64,000 nucleotides of DNA from contig JAZGTN010000016.1 in NCBI GenBank assembly GCA_037783415.1, positions 2,353,001 to 2,417,000 of the forward strand, written 5' to 3'. Position 1 is the first letter of the stretch; the number at the start of each line of letters is the position of its first letter. The notes beneath the pieces are model-generated. The model was not told where the DNA came from, made no database searches, and was given only the letters and a program-made list of their open reading frames with translations. This document shows positions 11,289 to 23,236 of the stretch, one piece after another. Source of the stretch: Leptasterias polaris. Lineage: Eukaryota > Echinodermata > Asteroidea > Forcipulatida > Asteriidae. A program made the translations under genes and the position numbers.

Positions 11289-12909
11289 CTGAAAGAATAA
11301 ATAAGTAATCAAATAATTACATTAAATGAAGGTGGGCTATGACACTGAAACAAAGAGAACAGACAAACGCAGACAAATTCTGGCACAAAGAAATGCATAC
11401 AAGTTGAAACATTTTGGGGCTGAACAAAGAAAACTTCACTAGAGCTGGACTTGAACATGCAATCTCCAGATTAATGTGCCAGTGCTCTTCCAATTGAGCT
11501 CTCTAGCCCTGTGATGGTGGTTTCCCTATTTTGTCAATATCTTTAACTGTAATCTTAAACCTGTAACTGCCGTAGCCAGGGATGGCACCCACGTTTACGA
11601 TACAACCTTAGAACCAGCAGGGGATGCAACTTTTTATTTCAACAAACCACAAGGGAAGCTGAATGGGTAAACGTTAAATAATTTTGGAAAAATTGACTAT
11701 AGCAGGACTTGAACCTGCACCCCATGGATTAACAGGCCATTGACCCACCAACTAAAGCTGTCTAGCCCTAATGTTGGCAGTCTCCCTACATAAAATTTGA
11801 AAGAGTAACTTGAGTAAGACTCTGACCTGAAACTTAATTTCATCATTTGGAAAATTGAATTCAGCAATTGTTGGCTGTACAAAAGTATGTTTCAAAGTGG
11901 TGTAAGTGGAAAGACAAAAGCGTTTAAATTCCTTGGTTCAGAGCTAAGCTAAAGGTTTTCCGGGTTTTGGTGCAAGTCTAAATCTTTGGGGAACTTGACA
12001 CAGTCATGTGTCATACTTATCAAATTTCCTTTTAATAAAACAAAACAAATTGAATTCCGCCCATTTTAAATTGTAAAGTCTTTGTTTCCTCAGTGTATTC
12101 TGTAAAAATTATAAAACTTTTTTATACACAACAATATGAAACTCCGTTGGTGTTTGGCCATTCAGATCTTTCCACTCCAATTTGAAGGGATTGCATAATA
12201 ACAAACTTATTACATTTTTACAATCATTGGAAAGATTTGTTCTTTCTCCTTCCAACAATATTAAGCTTGGGTGGAGGGTGAACAAAACTACAGCTTTTTT
12301 ACATACGGCCTTTGTGCTCAGGCTTGAGTGCTTTTTGTCTGTCATCTTGGTTGGCTAAAGTCGCAATTGGGGTCCAGGTGTGAGAAAGTTATCTCCACCA
12401 AAAAGTAGCCTTATCTGCGCTGCACTTAAGCACAGCTGGTGGCTTCTCCAGTTTACCAACTCATTGAAGCACCTTAGGTAGTGGCTCTACTCTCTTAGTC
12501 TTAGGCAGGTTACATGGTAAGCCTCTGTGAATTTTCTATTGTTATCTTGATGTATGCACTGTCTCAATTTAGCCTTTGGCTACAAGTGCAGTGTTTTTAA
12601 TAAACCAGAATAATAATAAAAACTGTATGTGCCACAAAACATCACGTTGTGTCATAGTGGTTTGAGCCATTCAGGTACTGTAAACATGTGGCTGAAGATT
12701 AAAAACCAAATCATGTAGTGAATGAGAATGAACGGCCGTATAACTTATTCAACGATAGAGGGCAGTGTTTACTAGACTTACCAGTCTCCGAGAGATCCTT
12801 GAGTGCAGCTGTTATCTTTGTTAGTCTGTCTTCGAGGTCTTCATCAGCAACGTTACCAGTACAGGTCAAGATCAGCGTTGTAGGTGACTTCATGTTGGCT
12901 CTTGCTGTT
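3706..12909 (-). CDS. NCOA6: Nuclear receptor coactivator 6 (two recognised coding exons)
   Basis: NCOA6 is a nuclear coactivator that binds nuclear receptors through LxxLL motifs and, in vertebrates, belongs to an MLL3/4 (KMT2C/D) methyltransferase complex. The exons seen are 12909-12782 and 11288-3706. The upstream exon ends before GTAAGT with one base of a codon; the large exon follows an AG at 11290-11289 and supplies the other two, so the frame is kept. Across the junction, the spacing from the Gly-Asn pair to KVEPWNSVRVTF equals that in human NCOA6 as I recall it. The large exon alone encodes more than 2,520 residues. Numbered from its Val-Asn-Leu-Ser, it has a basic nuclear signal (about 218-228), an LxxLL box LVNLL at 352-356 inside the conserved TSPLLVNLLQSD, a second LKALL near 1040, a Ser run near 2155 and a basic Arg/Ser-rich C-terminus. 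Met at 12893 is the best visible start, but vertebrates have more N-terminal residues, so a further 5' exon is possible. Confidence 0.93.
11437..11590 (-). mobile_element. tRNA-derived SINE, family 2, in the NCOA6 intron
   Basis: On the minus strand: GGGCTAGAGAGCTCAATTGG (box A) and GTTCAAGTCCAGC (degenerate box B). It shares the ATTGACAAAATAGGG leader with the 55.9 kb copy. Confidence 0.7.
11690..11835 (-). mobile_element. tRNA-derived SINE, family 2, second intron copy
   Basis: On the minus strand: GGGCTAGACAGCTTTAGTTGG and CAGGTTCAAGTCCTGC. It is the same family as 11437 but about as diverged from it as either is from the 55.9 kb copy, so the two are separate insertions. Confidence 0.7.
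12782..12909 (-). CDS. NCOA6: NCOA6 upstream coding exon
   Basis: The exon lies between a CTTTAG acceptor and a GTAAGT donor. Translated from Met at 12893, it gives the conserved N-terminal segment with TGNVADEDLEDRL, matching the region around GNIDDKDF in human NCOA6. It ends in phase 1, as the giant exon requires. The 16 bases before the Met stay open in frame, so a coding exon further upstream cannot be excluded. A fragment of a dispersed MITE (12932-12978) sits directly upstream. Confidence 0.75.
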
Positions 12910-12931
12910 CTAAAGCTGGGAGTTAAAGGAA

Positions 12932-12978
12932 GGGTCATAGATAGATTGTTTGTTTTGTTCAGTGTAATGCTGATTTAG
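12932..12978 (+). mobile_element. MITE family 2 terminal fragment
   Basis: GGGTCATAGATAGATTGTTTG and GTAATGCTGA match the left end of family 2, next to the NCOA6 upstream exon. Confidence 0.5.
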
Positions 12979-13116
12979 GCCGTGTCCGAATTGGCGGCTA
13001 CAGCTACGGCTACGGCTAGATTTCCGCGTCATCGTGCATTGAAGTATAGGACGTCCTTAGCAACACCCTTAGCAACAGCCGTAGCCGTAGCTGTAGCCGC
13101 CAATTCGGATACGGCC
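12978..13116. mobile_element. Short foldback MITE (family 3)
   Basis: 139 bp. GGCCGTGTCCGAATTGGCGG and its near-complement at the other end are inverted repeats that extend through repeated GGCTACAGCTACGGCTA. The second copy is at 30178. Confidence 0.85.
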
Positions 13117-13124
13117 TTATATAA

Positions 13125-13494
13125 GGCCAAATAAAAAAAAATACCAGTTGATCGTCCTGATTTTCCAAAAAGGAGGAGGATGAGGGCCTTTTTATTTTTT
13201 ATTTATTTATTTTTTTCCAAGATGGCCGCCAAGTATTTCAATTCAAACAGGCCACCAATTCTTCAGTTTGAAATCACCGCTAACTTTCTTTATATCTATT
13301 TGTTGCATGAGGTAAGTTTACATCAAAAATTAAAATATTTATGTCAAGGGTGGATTAAAAATACAAACAATTTTTTTTTTTTTTCTTCTTTTTAGGAAAA
13401 ATCGGGAAAAAAAAAAAGAAAAAAAAAAAAAGGATGCGGCCTCAAAAAAGGATGCGGGCGGGGACGATCAACTGGTATTTTTTTTTACTTGGCC
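13125..13494. mobile_element. 370 bp inverted-repeat MITE
   Basis: ACCAGTTGATCGTCC next to an A run on the left, and its complement next to a T run on the right, form inverted repeats of about 32 bp. Inside are CAAGATGGCCGCC and poly(A/T) stretches. Confidence 0.75.
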
Positions 13495-13499
13495 TAAGC

Positions 13500-15100
13500 C
13501 AAACTACAAGAAAGAAACAATAAAAGTCAAATCTTTGACACGTAAACAACTCAAGCAAACTTATATTAGGTACTAAAAATACTTACTAGTTGCGATAATC
13601 GTAACCCTCCATCCTCCCGACAATCGCAGAACAAAAGGGTTACGAGACAACCCCAGTTTCGTATCTCCATGTGCAAATTTCAACCATTTTTGTCAGACTA
13701 GTGACCAGATTTGCCAAATTTTTAGTAATTTACCACTTTCAAAAATCGTGAAACACATTCTAAGAACACGGATTTGATTTTTATTGTGCAATGAACCCAA
13801 TTAGAACACTTAGTGACTTAAAACATCATCAACAAAATTATTTGAAGAACAAAATTACTACTACTACTTCTACAGTACTAATTAAAGGCTACCCAATTAA
13901 AAACATTTCAAACATGGGTTTAGTGCTGCCTCCACACGGATCAAGTCATGGTCTTTCTCAAAATGAAATTGAGTCATCCCCCAAAATAAGAAAACAAACC
14001 TTCCTCATCATTTACTATCAAAATTTGACTAATATTTAATTTAAATGGATATATTTTCTAAATTTGATTATTTTTTCTTTCTCAAATTGGTGGTTCGCAA
14101 TGCCAAATGGGTTTTTTAAAGAAGGAAATAAAGTCTACAACGGTAATAGCCTTTCTTAATTTTTGCCATCACCGCCGGTAGTTTAAAAAATGTTCTACCA
14201 TGTTGAACATCCACTGCCATCAATCATGATGATGATGATGATGATGAATCATTGAATGATGATGCCCACAAAATATGTTTTTTATTTTAATTATTTCTTT
14301 ACCATGATTCAGCATACAAAATCAAAAAAAAATTCTCAAAAGTCTTCAAACTTTCCAGTGATTATTCACATCGTACGCTAAATCTCAATTATCGTAGCTG
14401 AAATGTATATTCTTTGTGCCATATTAATTAATTAAACCGTAAACGTTTCATGGCCTGCCTGCGTGCATGGAGGTAGAATTAGCGTGTCACTCTGTGATCA
14501 TCAGCATCAGCAATCAGCATTTTTAGCAATACTGCTGAGTGCTGGATGCCAATACAAAATCCATGCAATAAGTTATTATTATTATTATTATTATTTATTC
14601 AGCCAACACACAACGATACAAAACAATACAGAAATACTTCCAGATGGGCTAGGAGAAACAAAAGCAAAGTTTGCCCAAAATACGGACAACTCAGGAACAT
14701 TCCAAAATACACATAACTAGAAGTATTCCATTTGGCATTTTATAATATCATAATTCTTACGATTATCCGGAAGATATCTGTGAGAGTCTTAAATTACTGG
14801 AGCTGTGTCATTTTGAAGATTTTAAAGAATTTCGGCAAGTTGTTTTCAACAATCTGTACAAAGAAACCGGTGCATATATCGCTGGTACCATCTTGTTTCA
14901 CGAGCTATCTCAATTTCATTGATCTGGGCCGGTTACCAGTCAAATACATATATTTTTTACAAAATTCCATCGCTTGGTGGCGCTCTCACAAATTGGGTGG
15001 TTTTTGTCATCCGGCTGTGTGTGTGTAGCTCACTTAACTATTACAACAGCGACAGCAACTTAAAACCCCCCACAAAAACAATAAATTGAATACATGTGTT
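13500..15100. other. AT-rich intergenic sequence upstream of NCOA6
   Basis: Holds a GAT run (14230-14250) and a TTA run (14573-14595). The NCOA6 promoter or an untranslated first exon may be here, but no site could be fixed. No coding sequence recognised. Confidence 0.5.
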
Positions 15101-15369
15101 AACATAGCAATTGACAACAATTATTAAGAACTGAGTAGCGGGCTTCATTCAGTAGGATGTACAGGCTTCGGGGAGCTCCAAGAAAAATGATTCCCCGGAG
15201 CCTGGGGTATTGGCCAACACCCCCACCTCCCTGCTGGCGCACGTACAAGTCGATGGTCGTACATAAACACATAACCCCGCGGGTGGACCCCACAATAATA
15301 GATGTAGACTTCAGGTTGCCCACGGTACCTAGACACTTTCATGGAATAACCCTTTCATTAAAAAACCCT

Positions 15370-15665
15370 CACAAAATTAACTACGCCAGTGCTCCTCTTC
15401 TTTTCTCATTGGACTTTCTGACAGAGAACTTTTTAATTCAAGGAGTTCAGCACGCTGCACGCCTCGTCTCACACACACCACGTTCTCAACATTATTACAC
15501 CTATCATACAAGAACTCCGACGCTGGCTCCCGATCAAATTGCGTATCGCGCATAAGTTACATCTCATCTTACTCAAAGCTCTTCATCATTATGGCCTATC
15601 TCCTGACGATTATGTCTGATCTTTTGCATAATATTCATGTTCGTCCTCTTCGTTCTATAGATAGT
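15370..15665 (+). mobile_element. Degenerate LINE ORF2 C-terminus
   Basis: One frame gives IQGVQHAARLVSHTPRSQH. After a frameshift the next gives ITPIIQELRRWLPIKLRI and LKALHHYGLSPDDYV, both typical of the C-terminal tail of L2-type ORF2. A short foldback element (about 15666-15865) interrupts the copy. A possible LINE/SINE tail with ATT repeats follows near 16010-16040. Confidence 0.65.
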
Positions 15666-15865
15666 TCCCAGTAGACGCCATCTTTACGGGCAAATCGCAT
15701 TTTGGCTTGCAGGCGCGTCAAGCGCTCAAATTATTAACGCAGCCGCGTCATTCACTAACCAATCATGCAATGAGTTTGGTGAAATGTGCGCGTCCTGCAC
15801 GCCGTTTTCACGCGTAACGCATGACTGTGTGTTCCAAATTGCCCGTAAAGATGGCCGACTTACGT
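15666..15865. mobile_element. 200 bp inverted-repeat MITE inside a LINE remnant
   Basis: CCATCTTTACGGGCAA and TTGCCCGTAAAGATGG are inverted about 160 bp apart. Confidence 0.7.
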
Positions 15866-18270
15866 CATACTGCAACCTATCTACTGACTCAAACTACTTT
15901 TCCCACTAAAAATGATCAAAGAGCCTTCCTCTTCATTGCACCTTCGTTATGAAACGACTTGCCTCTTCATTGTTTTATTTTATGTGTTGTGCATCGAGGC
16001 TCCAGCATTATTATGCGCTATGTAAATGTCTCGTATTATTATTAGGCCTCATATAATAATTGAGTCACAGTCTTGAAACTTGTGTCCTCTACCTAAGCAA
16101 GACACCTAACCCGTCCGTTGAATGGAACGTGGCCGTTGGTCCCGTGTGTTCCCTAACGCACGTAAAGGGGTCCAGCCACACATATCGCAAAGAAGGGGTT
16201 TGCCCGGGGGTGTTTCTGGCAGAAGCCGCTGAAGTGAATGCGCCGCAGCGCCTTGTAAGCCCTTATAATAACAATAAGGTGCTCTACATAAATATTGGTC
16301 TCATAATGAAGAACAAAAGCAAAACAAAACAAAAACAAACAAACAACAACAATAAACAAACACCTGTCTTGAAATGTTTCTGTTTGTTCAAGCGCCTTGG
16401 ACGCCTTAGATACGTGCGCTATATACAAGACTATATTATTTCAGCCCAAAGAAAACTGGGTCGGGGCAAGAATGGGTCAAGTCGACCTACATAACCTTCA
16501 TGATGCCCTAATTAAACAAGCAACCAACCGCCCTTCTTTTGTAAAAGTGTGTTGATGGACACGTCCCATAAAAGCAACAATTATGAGAATTATGCCCTTC
16601 CTAGGGGAAGACATAGGAGCGCGTCCACCTGGTTTTATCGAAAGCACCTGCAACTTTTTAGAGCGAGTGACGACTGACATCAAGCCAATTTTGATAGAAT
16701 TATACATGAAATAATCTTGAAGTTAATATGATGGAAATGGTCAGCAGAGCTTTGGGTTGTTAAAAGAAGGCACGCCCGTTCTCTCCGTGACCTGTTTGCT
16801 GTGTAATGATGGATCATGATGGAAAGGAAAACACTGGGATTGTAAAATAACAATTTTATATAATAAACAAATAGTAATAATAATAAATAATATGAATATT
16901 TATAATGCGCCAGTATCCACATCACAAAAGATGTTCATGGCGCAGAAACCGGAAAAATTAGCAGAAAGAAAATAAGTACATTAAAAAAACAACTACCTTA
17001 GAGAACACGAAACAATACTTTATGAGCTATATAAACTTAAGTGAACAACAATGTTTTGAGAGTTTACTCACAGAAGATATGTTACGCATATTTTGAGGAA
17101 GTTTATTCCAAAGAAGAGGACCTGCATGTGATAATGATCGATCTCCGCAGGTATTGTGAGTGAGTGACACAACAAGCAGTGACAAAAATGAAGATCTAAA
17201 AGGCTCCTATAGCAGGTCTTGATAATGAGTCATTATAGAGCATTATATTGGTGCGGAACCTTGTAATGAACGAAATGCAAGATAAGAGCAACTTTAAAAT
17301 AATACTATAGCAAACATGGAGCCAGTGAAGGGTATTTAGAATTGTCTCCAATATAGTTTATATATATATTATTCAGGCCTTTGTTGTTTTACTACATGTA
17401 TTTCAACAGGGGTCAGCAATTTGGTTGAAGGGGCAGCACAAAACTCTGCCAGCGTCTTTCAAGTAAAACATCAGGACAACTTGTCAAGGAGATGAAAGCA
17501 AATTATAAAAATTACTTTTAAACAAATATGCTTAATTCAACCAGGCAACACATGGACATGTAAACAATTAGCTAAAAAGAAATTGTTTAAAAAAGCAAAA
17601 CAATGCTTTTAATTGCTGTGTATTATATTCATGTATATATAGTAAACCCGACTGCAAAAACTGGGGTGTTAAAATTGATACCACGGATGGTTGTCACATA
17701 ATTTTTTAGATAAAAAAAAACATATACAAAAACCATCAACATTTACAACTTATTTCTGCCAACACAATTCAGTTGTGTTATTTCAAAACCCTATGGTGTT
17801 AATTTAGATTCTCACTTTGATATCTATATTATGTGACATCACCAATTGTGCCCACATTCATTCGAAAATTCAACGTGTCTTTTAAATGATTTTGTGGTTG
17901 TTATCCATCCGGTGTTTAGATCTACTTGTGTTTTTCGTCAACCCAGTCATCAAATACATCCGGCCTTGAACGTGTACGTTGGGCACGTTCGCTTTGACCA
18001 CGCGGCCGAAAAGGAGAGTTATACTTCACCTGCATTAGACTTGAGGACAAGTCGTTGAGTGTTTGTTGCGACGACAGCGTATTCGGCTCTCTTCCGACTA
18101 CACTCTCGCGAGACTATTGCTTTTTTGAATACGGCCCCAGTATCGGGAGCCAGCTAGTTTTGTACAATCCATATACGACAGTGTCTTTTAAGAGTTGACG
18201 TCTTTCTATATGCACATATAAAACGAATGTTTTGTGTTTGTCAAAGATATACAATATTGGTCATCTCTAT
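15866..18270. other. Intergenic, LINE and SINE scraps
   Basis: Around 15990-16050 and 16230-16290 there are GCGCTATGTAAAT/ATT-type retroelement tails. Near 16870-16930 there is an antisense AAT run with GCGCCAGTATCC. Nothing else recognised. Confidence 0.45.
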
Positions 18271-18277
18271 TGAAAAC

Positions 18278-18560
18278 CCGAGATGTCCGTGGATGGCATT
18301 TCACGAATGTGGACATTCCTGAAAATAGCTTGCTGGCCCTTTCCCCCTTTTATATTCTCCCCGGAACCTCCCAGATATTACAAGTCACGAGGTTTACAGA
18401 GTCAGTGCATCACCATGAGAAATACGCAAAAACAGGATCGGACACAATGTATACTATATCTTTCTCTCTTTGGTTATTGCTTTACTTCTTTCAAGAAAAT
18501 TCTCGAAGAGATTTTGAGAAAATCCTGCAATCAGGAAAAATCCTGAGAAATCACACGCCA
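18278..18560 (+). repeat. Unclassified dispersed repeat, copy 1
   Basis: It shares CCTCCCAGATA, ACAGAGTCAGTGCATCACCA-like and AGATTTTGAG...AATCCTG blocks, in order, with 21090-21360. No known family recognised. Confidence 0.6.
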
Positions 18561-19581
18561 GATAAATAAAGCAGACACTGATAAACTGTGTACATAATAG
18601 ATAAAACACAAATTTCTTTGAAGTTCGAGAAAAGGATGGTACACGATTCACACACCCCCCCCATGTCATTTCCTCATCCAAGTTGCACCCGCACTACAGA
18701 CGTCATAGTCAGAAGTGTGGTCAGCCAAGGATGAACGGGTGAACGCCCGTTGGAACTACGTCCATGGTCAACATCAAGTTGTTTTTTTTCTTCTAAAATG
18801 GCAACAGTCGTGACAACATCCTCCTGCACACTTCGTCGGACTTCTATAGATTGTGCCTGACGGTTTTGGTTGATGTCTAGGTTCGTTATAGAAGACGTTT
18901 TCAATAATTATAAAAACACATGTGTGTGGTTACAAGTTGTTTGGCAGGCCTGGTCACGGGGTGTATTGTACCCCAGGGGTGTATTGTACCCCAGGACCCC
19001 CTTCCCGACCCGAAAGGAAAGACTCTTTGTTGAGTACCCCGAAGCACATCTTTCCCCCGCTCGTTGTCATCATACCTCGCCAAGAAAAACAAGCCTCTCC
19101 AGGACAAAAACAATCATTTCTGATCAGGATTGTTTAATTGGAAACATCCTAGACCCAATACCCTATTAGTCTTATGTTCAGTTGTCAAAAGAAAAGAAGT
19201 TTGGTTAAATTTAAATCCTACCTGCTATCATTTTATAGTGGGGGCTATGACCAAGAAGGAATGTTTAAGACACTGAAAGGGGGAATGTTAGTACACCCCG
19301 GCAATTCTGTGTAGGAATGTTTGCTTTCTATAGTTTTTTGACCCACCCCCCCCCCCCCCCCCCCCCCGGTAATGGAAAGAGTTTTGTCCACAAAAAATAT
19401 TTAAAAGAATAGGCGCACCACAGTTCACGACTTCTGTTCTTGGTTAACAGCCAAGCTGACCCAATACAAACAATCCCAAAATAAAATTAACCCCCGTCCC
19501 ATCCGTGTAATGTCCGCTAGGCGCTGATGGATATGACAGCCAAGATGACCAATGGCAGATATTTTCCAGATACAACCTTAC

Positions 19582-20609
19582 TATAGGTTTTCTCGGTCAA
19601 TTTCGGCAAATGAGCAGCCAATTTAACCACCACGCTATTCTATTTCGCGCGAAATCGAATGCTACTAAAAAGGGTCATTCGATTTCGTTTTATGACTAGT
19701 CAAATGTACTGTTGCGTCATTCGATTTAACAAAATAATCATTCAATTTAACGATTCATCAAAGCAGCATTCAAATTCGCCAGAGCTTTTTGAGGCGTGTG
19801 TTTAGTCATTCAAATTCATTTTTGGGCAGTCATTTCTGTAATTTGTGCAATCTAAAAAACGCTTTGTTAATAAGGCATATACGGTTCACTTATTTGCACT
19901 TGAGTCACTTTGTACTTCGAAGACGAGCTTTTGCTACAGTTTTACACACATATTTCAATAAGTTTGCAGCTTGTGGTACAACCATACCTAAACGTATACG
20001 CCAAGATGTCTGGCACGCCAACAGATTGATGGTTGAGGAAGAAACAACATAAACAACAAAAACCAGGAAAAACATAAAGAAACACCCCATTCAAACACAA
20101 TACAAAATTAGGCCAGTTAACCAATAAAGATCCCCCCCCCCCCAAAAAAAGAATAGAAAACAAAGAAGAAAAAACATCATGGGCCCCATGTAAAGTCTCC
20201 TGGAACCATAAATAAAGAAAATAAGGTTTGCCTGAATTAAAGTGAAGATACGAAACAGTTGCCTAATACAGATTATCTGTTTATTCGTATTTCTTTAGTC
20301 GTACTTATTTGAATTCTCATTTAGCGAAATTGATTGCCTCTTTACGAAATTGAAAAAAATTAAACCAGTAAAATCTCCAGTCGAACCAGCTTTGCTAAAT
20401 TGAATGATGATTGTGCGTCACGAAAAAGAATGACGATATGCTAAATTGAACACAGTGCAAAAGGAATTTGAATGCCTCAATACGAAATTGAATGCCTGAA
20501 TTTTTAATTTGAAACGCAGTAACAACTGGAGAGGCAAAATAGCTTTAATTCGAACGCACGAAAATGAAATCGACTGCTCATTTGCCGAAATTGACCGAGA
20601 AAACCTATA
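19582..20609. mobile_element. 1 kb inverted-repeat element with mirrored short motif arrays
   Basis: Perfect 36 bp terminal inverted repeats run 19582-19617 and 20574-20609 (TATAGGTTTTCTCGGTCAAT...). The left half carries repeated TCATTCRATTT-type words; the right half carries the complement (AAATTGAATG). The central 400 bp has low complexity with a C run. No coding region is convincing. Confidence 0.8.
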
Positions 20610-21089
20610 ATAAGTTCAAACAGGGTCCGGGGTCCATCCACAGCTACCTTGTGTCAAGCCTGACGAAAGTCAGGTTTGGACAAAAGTCATGTTGTCATCG
20701 ATGACGGTGAATAAATTCCAGACCATTCGAGCATCACCTTGTTGTGATCCCGTTGAAAGTCGGGCTCTGAAAATCGGATGGGGGAGGAGGTGAATGGCAA
20801 TCTGCCGTTAAAATAAAAAGTTTTTTCTCAATTGCAAATCTTTAAAAAAGAAAAGTTTTTAATTTCCAGTTTCCATTTGCATTACGACTCAGATTTCAGA
20901 TTATTGTTTTTCTTGGTCATTCTTTAATACGCTGTTGTTGTTGTTGTTGTTGTGTGAGGGTAGGGGGCTTCGTGGGAATATGTACATGTACGTTGGCTGA
21001 AATTTGTCCCCAACAAATAGGCACAATTAGGCCTATAGAGGTCTAAATAAAAAGAAAAGAAAACCTCAACTCCATTGATCAGGGATGGG

Positions 21090-21360
21090 AGGTGATGTCT
21101 GAGTGAACATTTCTGAACGGCTTGTGGGCCTGAGTCTCCCCTGGGTCCCCACTTATTATAGACCCTGTACCTCCCAGATAGATGTTTACAAGTTTACAGA
21201 CGCTGTGCATCACAAAGAAAACACCTTGTTTGGACACAATGTGTGGGCCATTTCTCCCTCCCTTTGGTGTTGGTTTACTTTATATTAAGACAATTTTAAA
21301 GCTGCAAGAGATTTTGAGCAAATCCTGAAAACGATCCTGAAAAATCTGTGTACTGAAGTG
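21090..21360 (+). repeat. Unclassified dispersed repeat, copy 2
   Basis: Same orientation and block order as 18278-18560. It was not itself split by the SINE that follows it. Confidence 0.6.
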
Positions 21361-21409
21361 CTTTCATAGTTATGCGGATAAATCCCACTGGTATATATAC
21401 TTGCCCGGT

Positions 21410-21560
21410 CGGGATTGGAACTCACCGGCGACTATAGACCAACGCTATGAAGCACAACCACTAGACCACCGCTATATAGAGCACATAGCCATTCTGCTAC
21501 AGGGCACGCATAGCCACTAGACCACCGAGTGCGCCCACTGGCGAGAGGTCCGTTCAAATC
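21410..21560 (-). mobile_element. tRNA-derived SINE with repeated box A region
   Basis: On the minus strand there are three GGTCTA-containing box A-like segments (GGTGGTCTAGTGG twice, plus a weaker one) and one box B-like GAGTTCCAATCCCG. Internal duplication of the head is the simplest reading. Confidence 0.55.
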
Positions 21561-21599
21561 CCGTTTTAGTAGCGGGTACAGAACAGATAACTGGCCTAG

Positions 21600-23110
21600 A
21601 CAACTCTTGTGGTGTCTGGGAGTTGTGTTAATGAACTCTCAAAACAAAGGAGATTGTGAAATTGAAGAAGACCACCAAATAGACAACCAAGAACCACAAA
21701 CTTCAAGCGCATTGTTCTCTCAGAACAATAAACTAAATTCCAGATGATTGTGAGCCGAAAATGCTTGACCAACCGTCACAGTAAACATTATTGCTTTTGC
21801 AGAACTACTGACAGTTTAGTACAACTATTAGACAATTTGTGTCATGACATGTAATTTCATTTCACTCGCAATTCTATTTCCCAATTATTTATAAAGTGGT
21901 TTCATAGTCGATATAGTTTTACATCACGAACGATTAGGCCCAGATAAAGGCCCACGTGGCGTGATGTGGACTTATTAGTGTTGACGTGTTTTGCCGTGAT
22001 CTTTTCCCCCATTATTAACAAAGACTGAGATTAGGCGCGACGCGCGAGGTTCATATCTGCCGGCGATTTCCTAATAACATTATCAGTCCCAATGGAAGAA
22101 CGACGAGTCGCCTTGAGCTTGAGGCTCAAGGTATATGCCATTAACAATTACCGTTCTCGTAACTCCAAGAACCCTGACCATCATAGGTAGGGTCGTAGAT
22201 TTATTTTTGGCACCGTAATGCTGATTCACAGGCCAAATTATCAATAAAGATACAATAAAAAGTCACATTTGAAAGTTTCAGTTGAATACATTGTCTACTT
22301 GCTTAAAACTGCCAATGTGTCTCAGTATTTTCATCAAGCATGTCGATTCCATCCATATTTTAGCGAGGTGACAGCGGGTACCAGCCGCCTCTCTGGCCGA
22401 AGCATTCGCGAAAGGACACCAACCATCAAAAATCTGAGAAACTTGTTGTTCGATCGTTTTATTCAGTTAAGAATATAATGTGTAAAATTAACTACACAGC
22501 GTAACAATTTGAGCAGCCACTCATAACAACACAATTCATGCATGAATCGTTTCTCAGATTCAAAATTTTTGGGGTGAAAAATTATCCAAAAAACCTTCGA
22601 AGGGAATCTTTTCTCAAAATTTTTGATACGATCAACAGCTGCAGTGCTTCTCACCAAGTAAGTTTTTAAGTCATTAATTTTTGGAGTATTTACCAATATA
22701 TACAACCCTACCTTTCATACACAAAATTAAAGGCTTTTTGAAAACTTTCTTGCGATTTTGGTTTTTGTCGACACGCCAACTTCCATTAAGTGGGGGATGT
22801 AGATGAACCATTCTAAACAATGTGCACTATCACTTTAAAAAGTGAAATGCCTATAAATAGATCTTGTTGTTATTGCTGCCTGCAGCCTGCCTGCCACGGA
22901 TCCTTCAGGCTGACCACTGCTTTTAGTAGAGAGTATAGGAAATGGACCTTCGAGCGGCTTGAATGAACGAACACCAACGGAACCTTGAGAGAGACGAGAT
23001 CAATGGGTCTGCGTTATGGTCCCCTCCGGGGCTGACCGGTGTGACGTACCAGCATTGTCCTCCAATCACGTCATCGTGAAGTTTACACTGGGATAGTTAT
23101 TACACTATCA
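21600..23110. other. Intergenic region before the secreted-protein gene
   Basis: Apart from MITE family 2 (22190-22722) nothing was recognised. The stretch 22880-23110 is GC-richer and may belong to the promoter. Confidence 0.4.
22190..22722 (+). mobile_element. MITE family 2
   Basis: It opens GGGTCGTAGATTTATTTTTGG, contains GTGACAGCGGGTACCA and ATTCGCGAA, and closes TTTACCAATATATACAACCCTA (shared with the 60.4 kb copy). Confidence 0.75.
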
Positions 23111-23111
23111 C

Positions 23112-23236
23112 CACGTGTGGGCGCTTCAGGGTCACGTGTTGTGCATAAAAGACGACGATTCCTTGACCGTCATCAGAATCGCAACTAATGGTCGCCACTT
23201 CCACTTTAGCTGTCCAGCCTTGCAACAAGATTATAG
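23112..23236 (+). promoter_or_regulatory. Promoter and non-coding first exon of the secreted-protein gene
   Basis: Two CACGTG E-boxes (23112-23117 and 23133-23138) lie 21 bp apart, about two helical turns. They are followed by a TATA-like CATAAAAG at 23144-23151. Transcription would start near 23175-23180. The exon then ends at 23236 with ATAG before GTGAGT. The next acceptor, a pyrimidine tract ending CCCTGTCAG, is at 24053, 14 bp before the ATG. The spacing of all parts fits a core promoter with a short 5' UTR exon; the start site itself is inferred. Confidence 0.6.

Larger units (their letters stand above)
11289..12781 (-). other. NCOA6 intron with two SINE copies
   Basis: This intron runs from GTAAGT at 12781 to AG at 11289. 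It carries two antisense copies of one tRNA-derived SINE family (about 11437-11590 and 11690-11835). No further conserved coding segment was recognised in it. Confidence 0.8.

Noticed and set aside
16060..16494. 144-codon plus-strand open frame
   Set aside because: It runs through SINE-like sequence and an AAC/AAAC-rich stretch, with no domain or splice context.
18234..18569. 111-codon plus-strand open frame
   Set aside because: It lies in a dispersed repeat whose second copy (21.1 kb) does not keep the frame, so it is not a gene.
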